Shown: positions 11,538-23,644 of the stretch, in pieces
How the letters are laid out: each line of letters opens with the position of its first letter
Position numbering within the stretch: the first letter of the stretch is position 1
Source of the DNA: Ophioderma brevispina
Lineage: Eukaryota > Echinodermata > Ophiuroidea > Amphilepidida > Ophiodermatidae
Assembly: GCA_023653785.1 (NCBI GenBank)
Contig: JAMKCH010010298.1
Span: 62,001 to 126,000 of the forward strand
Direction: 5' to 3'
DNA: 64,000 bases
The notes under the pieces: generated by a model
Database searches by the model: none
Seen by the model: only the letters and a program-made list of their open reading frames with translations
Told to the model about the DNA's origin: nothing
Program-made: the position numbers and the translations under genes

Positions 11538-13992
11538 GGGCCATTCTAAAAAAATGACTCCATTAGAGTTATTTCGTTCTTTGATCCAAAAATCTTTGTG
11601 TTTTGCTTAAAATAAGTAACAGTGTTAATGTTCTGTTAGTACTTTGCGAGCTCTACATGGACATATATAGTTTTCTATACTTTAAATATCATGATCTCGG
11701 TCATTTTGCTCCTTGAGGACCTGAAAACACGCCAAAATGGTGTTTCCGTAGCTCTATGCACATATTTTACAATGCTACATTTATCTCAATAGTCAAATGT
11801 TTTATTCATACCTGTGGTTTTTATTTCCTAAAATGCATCAATGATATATGATAGCTATCATTCTTCCTGAAAGCATTTCTTGGTAAGCTACAAGAAGACA
11901 ATATATGGATTCCGCGAAATCATTGTATATTACGTTATCAATGTAGTAACTCGATTTGTTTGAAAAAAATAACTGCAATGACAGTGCTTTTTGCATAGAT
12001 CAAAGACAAAAATATGCATACATTGGCAAGCCATAACATCAAAAATGCTTGGTTGCAAATTTGGCCTTGATAAACATTTATATTCCAAAATTTAATGCGT
12101 CCGTTTTAAGCATGTATATTACGTTATAGGCAAATCTAAATTAAGCAAGAGTCTAGACTACTAAAAGATATACTTGGTTATCATCGGGCACACATACTCT
12201 GACTTTGATTAGTCGGAATAACCAGGGTTACACGCAGTCGTCTAAATATTAGACCATGAAATACATCAAAATGTATATTACGTTATGTATAATTATTACG
12301 TTATCCAAAACGAAGACGAAAAATACAGGAGCCTTCTATTGACGTCTTAGGTCATTTTACGCTTCTGCCATTGTTCCTCGAAGTATTGCCGAGAATTGTT
12401 GCACTAAATAAGGTACGACAGTCACTTTCTTTAACCGCTTTTACCCAAATACTTTTGTGTGATAATATGCACAGTGTAGGGTACACATTGTGTTTGTTCT
12501 GTGCACTTTGTGAAAATATAATAGGGAATTTTTGTGTCTTGTAAGTATTGCTACAGCCGTATGTCATGCAGTGTGCACACTGGCTATGTGCACACGCTAT
12601 TAGGTGTGCTTATGGGGGTTTAGTTACACATTAGTACCTCGTGCATGCGATAACGTAATATACGCAAAAACAGATGGGCGTAATGTCAAGTTTTAGGGCC
12701 GATTTAAAACATTTTGTTGATACAATCCTCGTTCACAAGGTCATGATTATTATAGAATTTGTCTGAATGATAGAAACAGAGATTTTTTTAATCTGACTTT
12801 CCGCGACTAATAGATAGGCTAAGGGAAAAGAATAGGCCTATGGACCTCAGTGTTGGCTATTTAAAATACCATTGTTGCAAAATTAATGATATGTTATAAT
12901 CTGACCAATTGTGCATCATTAAAAATTATATTTAATTCTTAGTTTTCCAGTGGTATCGTAAGAAAAGAAACAGAACTTCAAATGGAAACTCAACAAAGTT
13001 AAACGCGTCCATAAATATTATATAATAACAGCTGAATTTACCAAACCTGAGGCACAGAAAAGAAGGAAATGTGGACCTGTGATTCTATAAAGAAGTCCCA
13101 GCCAAGAAATGGAAAGAGAAAATGGCAGCCGTTGCTCTGTGGGATTAATGCGATTTCAAATAAAAAATAAAGTGATAACAAATATGACAGGGATCGGTAT
13201 ATATAGGGCACAATTCGAGACACTATACAGAACTATACTGCGGAGTGAAAGCAGTAGCTTTGGAAAAGTATTTAGAGATATACGATGTGATTTTATAAAA
13301 GGACAAATTGATCTAATTGGAAAATTTTGGAAGATACATTTTTGTCATCCCTTGGCAAAACACAACCTGTTTTAAGTATTCACTGTAGTTATTTTGGTAT
13401 GTTGAAAGTGGATTTAGAAAATGCGTATATTTACTGCATTTAGTGATGTATATTACGTTATCCATACCAACATCTTGAAAACGAATGATATTAGAATAGA
13501 TTTACATCGTATTCCATGCAAGTGATAATTGAATTTTAAAAGAGGATTTGAAATATGCTTATCAAAGGCAAATAAATTTAAACCATCAGAAAACCAGGTT
13601 ACTATCAGAATTGAAAAAGAAGACCTTGTCTTGTTTTGAAAATTTTCGTAAGATCGATAAAACACACAAAAATAGGCTTAAAGACTGCCGTTAAAGTACA
13701 TATTTGTCTCATATAAGGAATTACTTTCACCACAAGCATTTCTGATATGTCTCGCACCATTAAGTAAGAATTCATGAATTCAAGTATTAAGACTTCTTTC
13801 AAAATCAAAATTTATCCGAGATGCATATTGGATAACGTAATATATACAAGGCCCCAAAACAGGGAAAACACAACTTAATTTGGAGGTTCAAATGTTAAAA
13901 TATAGGAATTGTGGTGTTCATAACTTTTGTTGTCCCATGATGTTTGATATGTTAGCTAATAAAAAATGGAGTCACTTTTTTGAGAATAGCCC
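11538..13992. mobile_element. 2.45-kb DNA transposon with TIR GGGCYATTCT and internal TATATTACGTTAT repeats
   Basis: The left end GGGCCATTCTAAAAAAATGA then CTCCAT mirrors the right end ATGGAGTCACTTTTTTGAGA then ATAGCCC. ATAA lies outside both ends (11534-11537; 13993-13996), consistent with a 4-5-base target duplication. The 12-14-base word TATATTACGTTA(TC) recurs at 11927, 12115, 12272, 12292, 12648 (inverse), 13448 and 13830 (inverse). No transposase was recognised, so it is non-autonomous or unclassified. Confidence 0.8.
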
Positions 13993-14149
13993 ATAAGATT
14001 ATCAATGACAATATATTTTACGTACGTGTACATTAGAATCATTTGTAGCTATACTACAAAAGATGGAATTGAAGATATCAATGGTCATCAATCATGCAAA
14101 TCATTTATCAACTGAGATAAATCAGGTGTAAAATTATAGTCCGCCGTAC

Positions 14150-14310
14150 TCATATTCCGGTTACAACGGTAAAGAATAGGGCACTCAGAGCAGTTGACTC
14201 TTCACACAATATTAGTATCACGCTTTATTCCGTTATAGTCTATGGAGACCGGACTGTGGTTCCTGACGGACTATATCTGCTTTCACACCGGTATCCCGGT
14301 GTGAAAGCAA
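14150..14310. repeat. Dispersed repeat ending in a perfect hairpin
   Basis: 14279-14307 reads GCTTTCACACCGG, TATC, CCGGTGTGAAAGC: a perfect 13-bp stem with a 4-base loop. The preceding GACCGGACTGTGG and GACGGACTATATCTGC resemble 53385-53430 (CCCGGACTGTGAGCCCAGAG, GACTATATCTCC). Confidence 0.65.
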
Positions 14311-14938
14311 CTATTTTTTCGTGATAAGTGTATTTTGAGGATAAAAACACCTTAAATACGTGATAAAGTAGTTGTAAAACACCAAGTCAAAATTGATGAT
14401 GAACTATAACTATGATGATTATAGAGGACCTCCTTCATTTATTTTATTTTATTTACTATCATCATTACCCAGGGTGACCCGATTCAGCTAGCCGCTGTTC
14501 TACCACGGGGTATTTCGGCGATGTCCTTTTGTCCTTATATCGCTCTTATCGCTCGTATGGTTATATGTTAGGATACGTATCATAATACAAACATGCAAAA
14601 ATCGGATTTTTTATAATTTTTTCTCGATTTTCTGATTGAGCAAATCATTGATAGTGTCTTTTGGTGTAAATATACAGTAGGAACACCAGCGACGCATACA
14701 GGGTCAAAAAAGTATTGGGGATTTTATATGAATAAACCTTAATAGATTTTACCAAAATAATCACTTTGGTTTAGTTTAGATACCCTGTTTAATCAGTTTT
14801 CACAAGATTTTTAAAATCGACCAAGACATTCAAAGGCTATATCTTGTGAAGGTATCCATTTTCAACCCCGAACAAATGCACACCGACTGTCTTAAGGACT
14901 CATACTATGCAGCGTGAAGGTTTCAAAAAAAAAGATCA
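14311..14938. other. No recognisable gene
   Basis: Unclassified AT-rich DNA. ACAGTAGGAACACCAG at 14676 resembles the start of repeat R9. Confidence 0.4.
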
Positions 14939-15892
14939 ACACGTTAATTTCTTTGTGCCGGTATCAATTGCTAAAGCAGACATGTATTGAATGACAACGC
15001 AGGTCAAATGAAAATACCACGATGTATCTCTATGAAACATAAACCCTTAAGGACCAAGGGGGGGGGTGTTCCTAGGACCCCCAAAATTTGTTTTCGCGCT
15101 GGTCGCTTTACGCGTGGGATTTTGCGCCAATTTTTTGTAATTGTGCGACTTTTAAATGCCGCTCTTTTCATACCAAAATAATTAAAATCGGCCAAGCCGT
15201 TAATGAGTTATTAGTGGGGGCGCCATGGACCCCAAGCCCCCCCCCCCCCCCCCCTTGGGCACTAAAGGAAGTCATTTCATAATATTTTTAAAAATAACGA
15301 ATAAGAAACACAGAACCAAAGGCAAATTTTTTTTGCTGATATAAAAGTTCACACATATCATTTAAGTACACAATTATTAACTAAAACATTAAACAAAATT
15401 AACTTTATGTGCTGAAAACAACAATTCAACAGGGATTTTGCCAAACGCGTTACTGTACAACTCTAATGGAAATGACTGTATTTTGCAACACCCGTAAAAA
15501 TACAGGATTCCCTAAAACTGCACGTTTTATGTGTTAGATATATGTCTTCTTTGGGTCTTCTAGAATAGATATCAAATAAAATAAGTTTTCAAATGTTTGG
15601 TGTAACGGGCAAGGCTCATTTACTGTCCGTCTTTTTTCCCCCAATTTTCGCGTGTTTTGAAAACCCATGTTTTTGGGGTCCCCTAATTTGGGCAGCAAAA
15701 TTACAGAATTTCATTTTTTGTTGCTGATTTGGGGTGTCTTATGACCCTTCACATGTGGTATACAATTTTCGTGGCAAAATTCCTCGGGAAAGTGGGTTTC
15801 GCCTTGTGGGGGGGGTTCCCATGAACCCCCCCCCCCCCCCTTGGGCACGCAACGGGAGTGAAAACCCTGTCACTTACGTGTTAAATGCTTCT
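14939..15892. mobile_element. Poly-C TTAA-type repeat, composite copy
   Basis: Three poly-C/G tracts (15059-15066, 15236-15254, 15826-15840), each followed or preceded by CTTGGGCAC or GGACCAAGG words. The right end CACTTACGTGTTAAA at 15872-15887 matches CACTTAAGTGTTAA of other copies. The 15600-15800 part (GGGTGTCTTATGACCCTTCA) resembles the inverse of 25130-25260. Confidence 0.65.
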
Positions 15893-16769
15893 AATATGCT
15901 CTTGTAATTTAGGCCTAAAAAGATACAATTCATTATTTGCCGTAAGTTTTACTATACGGACAGGCAGGAAGTTGTTGCTTCAAATACAAAACTTAATTTC
16001 ATTACAATATTATTTTGATATCCGTGGTAATTTTACAGTCTTGACAGGCATTTTCAGACGGGAGGCAGGGTAAAACATATTTTGGGGCACACTAAAACAC
16101 ATCTTGGGCAAAGGTGAACGCTTGCGGTTACTACTTTCAATTTTTACAAACCCCAAAATTGAAACGTAAAACGCAAATTCAACCCCTCAAAATATTTTCA
16201 ACAACGGGTCATTTTGACCCCATTTTGATTCAACTATGCACCACTAAAATGATGGTGTTCAAATATTGACCCCTTTTTGGTCAAAAACGTGCGAAATTAC
16301 CCTTTTTGTGGTCATAAGTTGACCTCAGTTTTCGTCGTGCCAGAAGTTGACTTGGCGTTGGTAGTGTGTACTCTTGGTTCACTAGCGTGAAACTTGATAT
16401 TGATTAAAGGATGATTCAGCGATTTTGAAAATTTTAACTTTCAGTGAATTTAAGTATTAACGAATAGTCAGCTAACGGAACGTAGTACCTAATATGTTCA
16501 ATTCCCAGTGATATAAAGTGGATGAGTTAAACCCAAATTAATTGGTCGGTATGAGTTGCCAAAATTGGGGAGACGCAGTCGAGCCCAAAAATTTAAAATA
16601 TTAGCGAGACCAATTAATATTGGGCTGTCAATCATCCAATTTTATCGTTATTATGTTTTGAGATCCGTATTTTCCCACACTTGGACTCCCCAAAAACATG
16701 ATAATGAGGTGAATTCGGATTTTTCGTTTTTGTGGAGGGCTTGGGGCTATGTAAAATTTGGTGAAGTTA
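15893..16769. other. No recognisable gene
   Basis: Unclassified DNA. The frame at 16556-16795 has no recognisable motif. Confidence 0.4.
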
Positions 16770-16945
16770 TGTTAAGTGTTGGCCAACCACTATAAAAACA
16801 TTACTTACTGGGTCTGACTATTTCAGAAAAACATGTTGCGTTTTTTTCCGTGACCTTTTTCGGCCCTTGACCAAGTCAACGGTCCAAACCCTGGTATACA
16901 TTCGTCCAAAGTATGATCGCACGTGGTCCCAAATTGTGGCACAAA
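16770..16945 (-). repeat. Dispersed repeat R10
   Basis: TTGGCCAACCACTATAAAAA, ACTGGGTCTGACTATTTC and TTGCGTTTTTTTCCGTGACC are the inverse of 21415-21240. Confidence 0.65.
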
Positions 16946-17810
16946 TTTCACAAGCGAACTTTGCTATGATATGTATTTGTATTGGACCTTTCGTTTTCTT
17001 GTTATTTGCAAAATAACCTTAATTAGAGACAATAATATTGCACAAAAGCCACAGACCCCAGTCATGTCCAGAGCAAGCACGTTTTTGCAACCATACAGTG
17101 ATCTATAAACACTCTTCTTGAATGTAGATCAACCCTACCCAAACACCATTATTTCTTACTATTTAATACGCATGGGTAAGTAAAGTAAACCAAGAATGAA
17201 GGAATCGTCGTTATTTACCGTGGAATAACCACGATTCGCCATTCACAGGAGACAAACGTATGTATACTAGTTATCTTTTAAGTCTCAGTACATGTAATGA
17301 TGATTTAATTATCTTTCAATTTCCAGAGACCTGAATTTCTTGTCTAAGCAAGATCAAATATAGAGTCACCCAATCCCCCCCTGGAGGGTTGTTCATTTTG
17401 GGTTGGGTAGGGACCTGCCTCCAAGGGTCTGGAAGTAGGGACCCATAAACTAATCATTGTTTTGCCAAAAAAGGGACACGTAGTAAACCAGAAATACAAT
17501 TTTTGGGGCAAATTCTAACCAAATTTACGCCTTTATCCTAAAAATTCCTACATTTTGAAGCAAATTTGGGACAATTTTTGACTTCAAGAGGAGGAAATTG
17601 GAATAGTTTTCCTACAATTTTAGAAAAATTGGAGCTTCTAATGAGAAAATTTGACTAATTCTCAAACAAAATTTGAAAAAAACGAAAACCTTGCCATACT
17701 AAAGTTGGATTATAATAAAACGGGTAGGTAGGTGGGTAATTGATATACCAGAAAGCTAAATATGAGACTGATGTCTGCAAGACAAGTTCTCCGTATGGGT
17801 AGTGGTAGAA
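16946..17810. other. No recognisable gene
   Basis: Unclassified. TTACCGTGGAATAACCACG at 17217 is a short palindrome. Confidence 0.4.
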
Positions 17811-17833
17811 CCCCCCCCCCCCCCCCCCCCCCC
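17811..17833. repeat. Poly-C tract (C23)
   Basis: The longest pure C run in the window, with no other repeat feature beside it. Confidence 0.95.
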
Positions 17834-19699
17834 AACGTTTTCATTTTTCCTGGTATTATGTTTAGAGTGTATGCAATAAAACCAGTCAAGGAACATAACC
17901 ACTTTGGCAGGCCATACTGGAGGACAAAACATCCACTTGATGAGGTATAGGTCCCTCGATCGATACCACAGTTCTCATGTGTTATAATATAATTAAATTA
18001 TCCTGGGAAATCTGCTCACAGACCAGCTTGGAGAAGACTGGTTAAGATTGGTGGTTCTTCATACATGTATGACGTTGTATGCATACGCTCTCTAAGATAT
18101 ATAAGCACATCTATATTGCTGATATTTTCATTATTGTTCTAGATGTGCACTGTTTGCATTTAGCTGGAAACGCATTTTAAAGACCGGAAAGTCTTTTTGA
18201 TGCAAAAGACCAAGACGAGGATCCAATTTTAAACTCTGATTGCAGTATGGCAATGTAAAAAAATGATGTATATAAGTGTTACAGAAACCAAATCAAAATG
18301 CAGACACTAAGCTTTTGATTTTGTTCATGAAAGTGGGCACTGGCTGATTACCGGAGATCGCAGCAGGTGGCGGCACACCCCACACAAAAACACACACACA
18401 CAAATCCAACATTTGGCTGCAAAAGAAGGTGATATGTTTTGTTGATTTTGTCCATAAAAATGGTCCAAAGTGTAGAGAAAATTGACAAGAAAGTCCATAA
18501 TTTGTGATGGATACTAAAAAAGGACCATATTTAGGGGGTTAGTCTGCTTTTACAAACAGTCACTTTTCAAAGCACGCGCCCATATAAACAAGGAGTTCAA
18601 AAAGTACGCGTAAACAAGTACAAAGTAATTTATCGGTCATAAAAAGCCACCCTGAACAAGTATGGTTAAAGTATAAAAATTCTACCTTATACGTATTGGC
18701 AATATTGACCCCCCCCCTAGGCAGTAGAAATTTGTTCTTGTATACTGTGAAAAGCTCATTACAGAATGAGCCGAATACGATACAAACTCGAAATTTCAAA
18801 ATCGTACTAATGTAAGTTCAAGGGTGATAAAGACACCTTTTTCAGTGATTTCCGTGTTTTTGGCACCCTTTTCACGTTACGTATGTATCGTGGTCACAAT
18901 TTGAAAAATACCCCTTTACGTGTTTTTTGGGTCACGCCTGATTATCCCCTTATCAAGGACCAATGCCCCCCCCCGGCTCTGGGTGGAAAGAATAATTAAA
19001 AAAAACATACATATACTGAGACTGAAAAAGATAATAGTATACTAAACCTTGTCTCTGTAGTGCGAAATCCATGGTTTCATGGTTATAACAAACATTCATT
19101 CGATGGAGTTGGTATTATAAACTACATTAACCATTTTCTCTTGCACATTTTCATAAACACAAATTGGTTTACTTAGCCATGAGCATAAAGGAGGTATAAT
19201 GGGGTTGTGTGGGTTCCAACTATATAACATTGTGCACAAATGAGGGCCCTAACTATTTCTTTGGACAGGAGAAAGTCGAATAACGGCAATGTATGCATTG
19301 TCTCTAATTAGCTTTTCCGACAAACTCTAAGAGCCGCGGTTATGGTGGGATGGCAACATTCACTGATTTCCTAGTCACCAACTGGGTTGTTGGTTTGCAC
19401 GGGGGATGTTCGGGCCCGGTTCTGTTGATTTCATTACTCATCGGAGTTACCTGATGAAGATGGCAAAAGATGACACGTTGGGTTGTAGTCACACATCCTC
19501 GTCGTCAAGGAGACCACCCAGCGCGTAGCCTAAATGATTGGATTGCAGATAGATGCTATTGCGTGCTTGAGTCATCAATATTGCAAAATGCACAGGCTCT
19601 CATCACTAAGAACAGCTGCGTGCTTGAGAACAAACACTGGGCGCCTCACCATAAGGGTAGGATCAAAGATGAATATATGCAATAACTGCAAACGCCCAA
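17834..19699. other. No recognisable gene
   Basis: Unclassified DNA with shorter C runs (18708-18717; 18966-18975). Frames at 18560-18799 and 19470-19716 lack motifs. The stretch from about 19440 may already belong to the LINE remnant that follows. Confidence 0.4.
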
Positions 19700-20345
19700 A
19701 CACCTCGGAGGTTTAAACCAGCGATTAAAACATGTTGTGACCAAGTTTAAGTATCTTGAACCATGATGGCCACCAGTACCAGTCACTTAACTAGGCGAAA
19801 AGCTTCTTGCATGGACTGCCTTCTGAAAGCTTGAAAAAAAGATATGGAAAAAGCTATCCATCTCAATTGCCACCAAAGTTAAGATTTTAACTCCTCCTGT
19901 GTGACTGTACTCTTGTATGGATGTGTTCGGATATATCTGCTGATAGGGAACAGATAAAGGCTTTTTGCAACATCAAGCTACCAGAATAATGCTTGTGAAA
20001 CCAAAAGGTTTTGATGTGTTTGTAAATAATGCACAAATCCACTATGACCAACACCCAGCCTCTCATTAACACTGTAAGTCAACAACAACTACGGTTCCTT
20101 GGCCACATTTTCCGAATGCCAGAAGATGAGCCATGTAGACGATATGCTCTCTTCGAACCAAGACATGGCAAGAGGAGACCTGGGCGTCAGAGGAAAAGCT
20201 ATGTATCCTACATCCAGAACCTCCTAGGGGACGTTGACCATTATTTACATCCAGCAAACATCACTGCATTGGCAAATGATCGCAGTGCTTGGAGAAAACT
20301 TGTAGTCGCCTGCTCCGCAGCCGAATGATGATGATGATGCTAATT
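19700..20345 (+). pseudogene. 3' end of a non-LTR retrotransposon ORF2
   Basis: The last 100 codons (20029-20328) are open and read QQLRFLGHIFRMPEDE, GKRRPGRQRKSY and NDRSAWRKLVV, then stop. This is the 'R.LGH..RMP / GKRRRGRP / DR..WR.LV' tail typical of LINE ORF2 proteins downstream of the reverse transcriptase. Upstream (19800-19960) broken frames contain KIWKKLSISIATKVKI, the usual connection just before it, with stops and shifts. A short TGATGATGATGATG tract follows the stop, as at many LINE 3' ends. It is a dead 5'-truncated copy. Confidence 0.8.
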
Positions 20346-21239
20346 AGCTTATTTGACAGTTAGACAGTTAGACATTATTTTATTCACACCTCATCTTCCA
20401 TGATTATACATTAATGACAATACAATAACGTTATCGAATTATAGTGTTTAAACAATGGGAGAATTATACAGTGTATATGCAGTATACTATAATGAATACA
20501 ATAAGCATCCAAATTTTAGATCTATAATAATTATATATCATTATTACGTGAGTTGTAATACAGTTAAGATTTGGTCATTTAAACACAAACGATTATAGAA
20601 AGATATAATAACATGTTGAGATAATAATAATGAGTATGGGGAAGATGTGTGTGGGAGAGGCCATTAAGATCAAATGAACTTTAAGATTGACCCCACCCAG
20701 TAGAAAGTGGGACTTATTGTGGGCCATCAAAGGCGGGACAAAAAACAAAACAAGACAGGACAAAACAAAACAGGACAGGACCGGGGGTTATAGGAAGTGA
20801 TAATAATGTGTATAATATCGGGGTATAAAACATAACAGTTGAGATGGCGAAGTTAATGAGTGCTATATCATATATCGGGAAGAGTGCAGCAGAATAAGCA
20901 CAACGAACTGGGGCTTAATAGAATGGTAATAGGCCAAGATGTTGGCGGCAGCTACGGTGTACCGATTTAAAATTTGAATAGTATTATATAAATGTTAAAC
21001 CGGAGTAATGGTATGTAATTTATGCAATGGAAGTTATGGTAAATTAAGCGGATGATGTACATAAAACAAGGAAAAACCAGAAAGTAAAGAGGATATACGT
21101 AATTAGTATTTGGAAATAAGTTGACTTTTAAAATTTGATTTAAATTTATTGACTGCATTTGATGATTTTAAATTTTGCATATATTTGCATATAACAAGAA
21201 AACAAAAGCTCAAGTAACAAAATAAATACTATATACAAC
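20346..21239. other. No recognisable gene
   Basis: AT-rich. Short direct repeats of ACAAAACAGGACAGGAC occur at 20733-20782. Confidence 0.4.
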
Positions 21240-21415
21240 ATTCCTTATGAAATTTGCCACATTTTGGTACTAAGGTCGATATACTTTTGACGATGTATGA
21301 CTGCTTTGACCTTTGACCTCGTGTCAAGGTTACTAAAGGTCAACGGAAAAAATGGCAACATCGTTTTTCTGAATAGTCAGACCCAGTAGAATACATTTAT
21401 AGTGGTTGCCAACAA
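21240..21415 (+). repeat. Dispersed repeat R10, second copy
   Basis: Inverse counterpart of 16770-16945: GGTCAACGGAAAAAATGGCA, AATAGTCAGACCCAGTAGAA and TATAGTGGTTGCCAACAA. Confidence 0.65.
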
Positions 21416-21474
21416 TTAACATGAACTTCATAAAATCACTCTCTGGAGAACATAGGCCCCTCCACTATTTGATG

Positions 21475-21720
21475 CAGTAAACATTATGTGTAGTATAACA
21501 GTGCCATAGGATACTGTGTATAACAAAAATTCCGGATCTGGAATTTCAAAACAAAATCGTGATTTTCTATATGAAGGACTTCGATTTGAGCTTAGCCATT
21601 TCACACAGAGATTAGTACATGGACAAGCATTATGTACATGCAAAAAACACGATTTGTGTGAAAATTGAAGGCGCCCTCCTCGGGAAATCTCTGAGTCAGC
21701 CTTTAATCTTTCCCTGGAGA
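21475..21720 (-). repeat. Dispersed repeat R7
   Basis: GGATACTGTGTATAACAAAA, ATTCCGGATCTGGAATTT, AAAAACACGATTTGTGTG and GGCGCCCTCCTCGGGAAATC are the inverse of 39180-39370, with a further copy at 46268-46480. Confidence 0.75.
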
Positions 21721-21754
21721 TGGTCAGCGCACGTTAGTGTTGAAAAAAAAAAAC

Positions 21755-21832
21755 CGTGCGCTTAGCCGGATTCGAACCGGCGACTTTCGTATTACTAGCA
21801 CGACGCTCTTGCCAACTAAGCTATCAAGCTAG
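21755..21832 (-). repeat. tRNA-Thr-like SINE head, copy 1
   Basis: On the minus strand there is an A-box region (TAGCTTAGTTGGCAAGAGC), a loop CTAGTAA that would give anticodon AGT (Thr), and a perfect T-arm GCCGG/TTCGAAT/CCGGC. The acceptor stem does not pair (AGCTTGA against TAAGCGC). It is therefore a tRNA-derived retroelement head or tRNA pseudogene, not a working tRNA. Confidence 0.75.
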
Positions 21833-22004
21833 GGTTAGTAGAGTAGCGAACTAAGCTAACAAGCCAGGGTCGGTAGAGGTCAGAGGAGCGATAGATATTA
21901 GCTATAGGTGTTAGGTCCGAAAGGTGTCCTTCGCTTTCCAAGTGGACTAAGAATGACATATTCAATTTATATTTGTTTTTTTAAACGTTAGTGTTAAAAA
22001 CCCA

Positions 22005-22083
22005 TGTGCGCTTAGCCGGATTCGAACCGGCGACCTTCGTATCACTAGCACGACGCTCTTGCCAACTAAGTTATCAAGCCAGG
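22005..22083 (-). repeat. tRNA-Thr-like SINE head, copy 2
   Basis: Nearly identical to copy 1 and 250 bases away in the same orientation, with loop CTAGTGA and the same perfect T-arm. The sequence beyond both (GGTGTTAGGTCCGAAAGGTG, TCCTTCG) is also duplicated, so the whole ~250-base unit is a tandem pair. Confidence 0.75.
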
Positions 22084-22624
22084 GTTGGTAGGAACGATAG
22101 ATATCATCTATAGGTGTTAGGTCCGAAAGGTGTCCTTCGATTTCCAAGAGGAAAGCATCAGAACGGCATATTCACATACAATTTATATTTGTTTTTGAAA
22201 TTTGTTCGGTTTTTCGTATCGATACTTTCACCGCTTCTGCAACTGTAACTTTGACCTCTTGAGTCTATTTTAAAGCAGTATTTTTTCTATGAGAGCTAGC
22301 AAAACAGTGGGTGTAGTTAAGGAAGAAAAAAAACATGAATAGCACAGAGGGTTTTCCATGAAAATCGCCCACTCTGGTTGTACTTTTTTGACCATTTGAC
22401 TCGCCCTGCAAAACCGTTAAAAGGCCAATCTTAATGATTCAAAATTTGGGTAGTGTCGTGGGTACGAGGAACAACATTTTTTTCGCACGGTTTTCATTAT
22501 CAACTTTAATTATCAACACAGGAGAGGACCAATTATTCCCATAGAGGGCAAAATAAGTTTAAATAGTCTAAGCCTTTTGTTTACTTCATTAACCTGATTT
22601 CTCCATCGTCGATGTAAGGCAAAT

Positions 22625-22990
22625 TTAGCCATGATCAAGCTGTCAAATTCCATCAAAATTTTGCAAGTACCTGCGAATATGAGCGCATTAAATGTTCATG
22701 GTCCGATCTCTATTAGCCTTGTCCCAGTGACCCAAGATTTACCCGAAGTGGTCAAAATTTTGGTATCAGTTGAAAGCTCTATTTTTCATCATTTACTCTA
22801 TGAAATCTTATGGCAAAGGATGTTTGGTTTGGAAGTTATGAGGGAAAATGTATCCATTTTGTCGCCAATATTATCGTACACAGTAATCTGTTTTGGCTTA
22901 CAAAATATTGGTTAAGTTCTCACATCAAAACAGATTGAAATATCGTCGCGAACTTTACAGATGGTTATGTTGGGATGACGCCTTCTAAGG
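22625..22990 (+). repeat. Dispersed repeat R6
   Basis: TTCATGGTCCGATC, GAAGTGGTCAAAATTTTGGT, GTTTGGTTTGGAAGTTATGA and CGAACTTTACAGATGG match 44510-44795 in the same orientation. Confidence 0.8.
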
Positions 22991-23215
22991 GAGCGGTCAT
23001 TATTTATGCCAGGGGTGGAATGCAGGATTTCAACTTTTTTCGGCAAACATTTTCGCGTTCCCCCCTTGCTTCCGTTCAAAAATTTCACCCCCCCCCCCCT
23101 TGATCATGCTGATTTCCCCATTTAAAATTTCACGTTCCCCCTCTCTCTTACAAAAAAATTTCGGGTTCCCCCCCCTCAAATCCTCCATTCAATCCCCTGG
23201 CGTAAATAATGACAA
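22991..23215. repeat. Local C-rich imperfect repeat
   Basis: TTCACCCCCCCC, TTTCACGTTCCCCCTC and TTTCGGGTTCCCCCC recur three to four times at ~40-base spacing. Confidence 0.55.
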
Positions 23216-23429
23216 AAAATAAAAAAAATAACTAAAATTTGGTACACATGTATTACTAATGCTAACGGTTCATATAGTGATATAAAAATATCAACTTTTT
23301 TGAGGTTAGTTGGGAACGAGGCTTGTGGTCACGACCTCTTTGTACTTCGTGACTCTGATAGTACTTCCAGCGTGTTTAACGTGTTTTTGTTTTTCTTTTT
23401 GGGTTCATAAATATGAGTGGATTTCATCA

Positions 23430-23595
23430 TTCGCTGCAATACATTCAGCAAATTCATTCATTCAAGTACTTTTTCGTCGAGGACTCGCACAGCACTCCTA
23501 AATCTTGACGCTTGGATTTTAAATTTTAAAAAAAAAAAAAAAAAATTTCCGTAAAAAAAAAAAAAAAAACTGCGTTCCTACTGTATAGTTCAATG
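23430..23595 (-). repeat. Dispersed repeat R9 with two poly-A runs
   Basis: Inverse of 11355-11475, carrying A19 and A18 runs around ATTTCCGT and ending CTGCGTTCCTACTGTATAG. Confidence 0.6.
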
Positions 23596-23644
23596 TACAT
23601 AGCAACGGGCGTCTGATCGCCAAATTTTACAGTTAAGGTCTTAC

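Noticed and set aside
21755..22083. Functional tRNA-Thr genes
   Set aside because: Acceptor stems do not pair although the T-arm is perfect; the units are tandem SINE-like copies.
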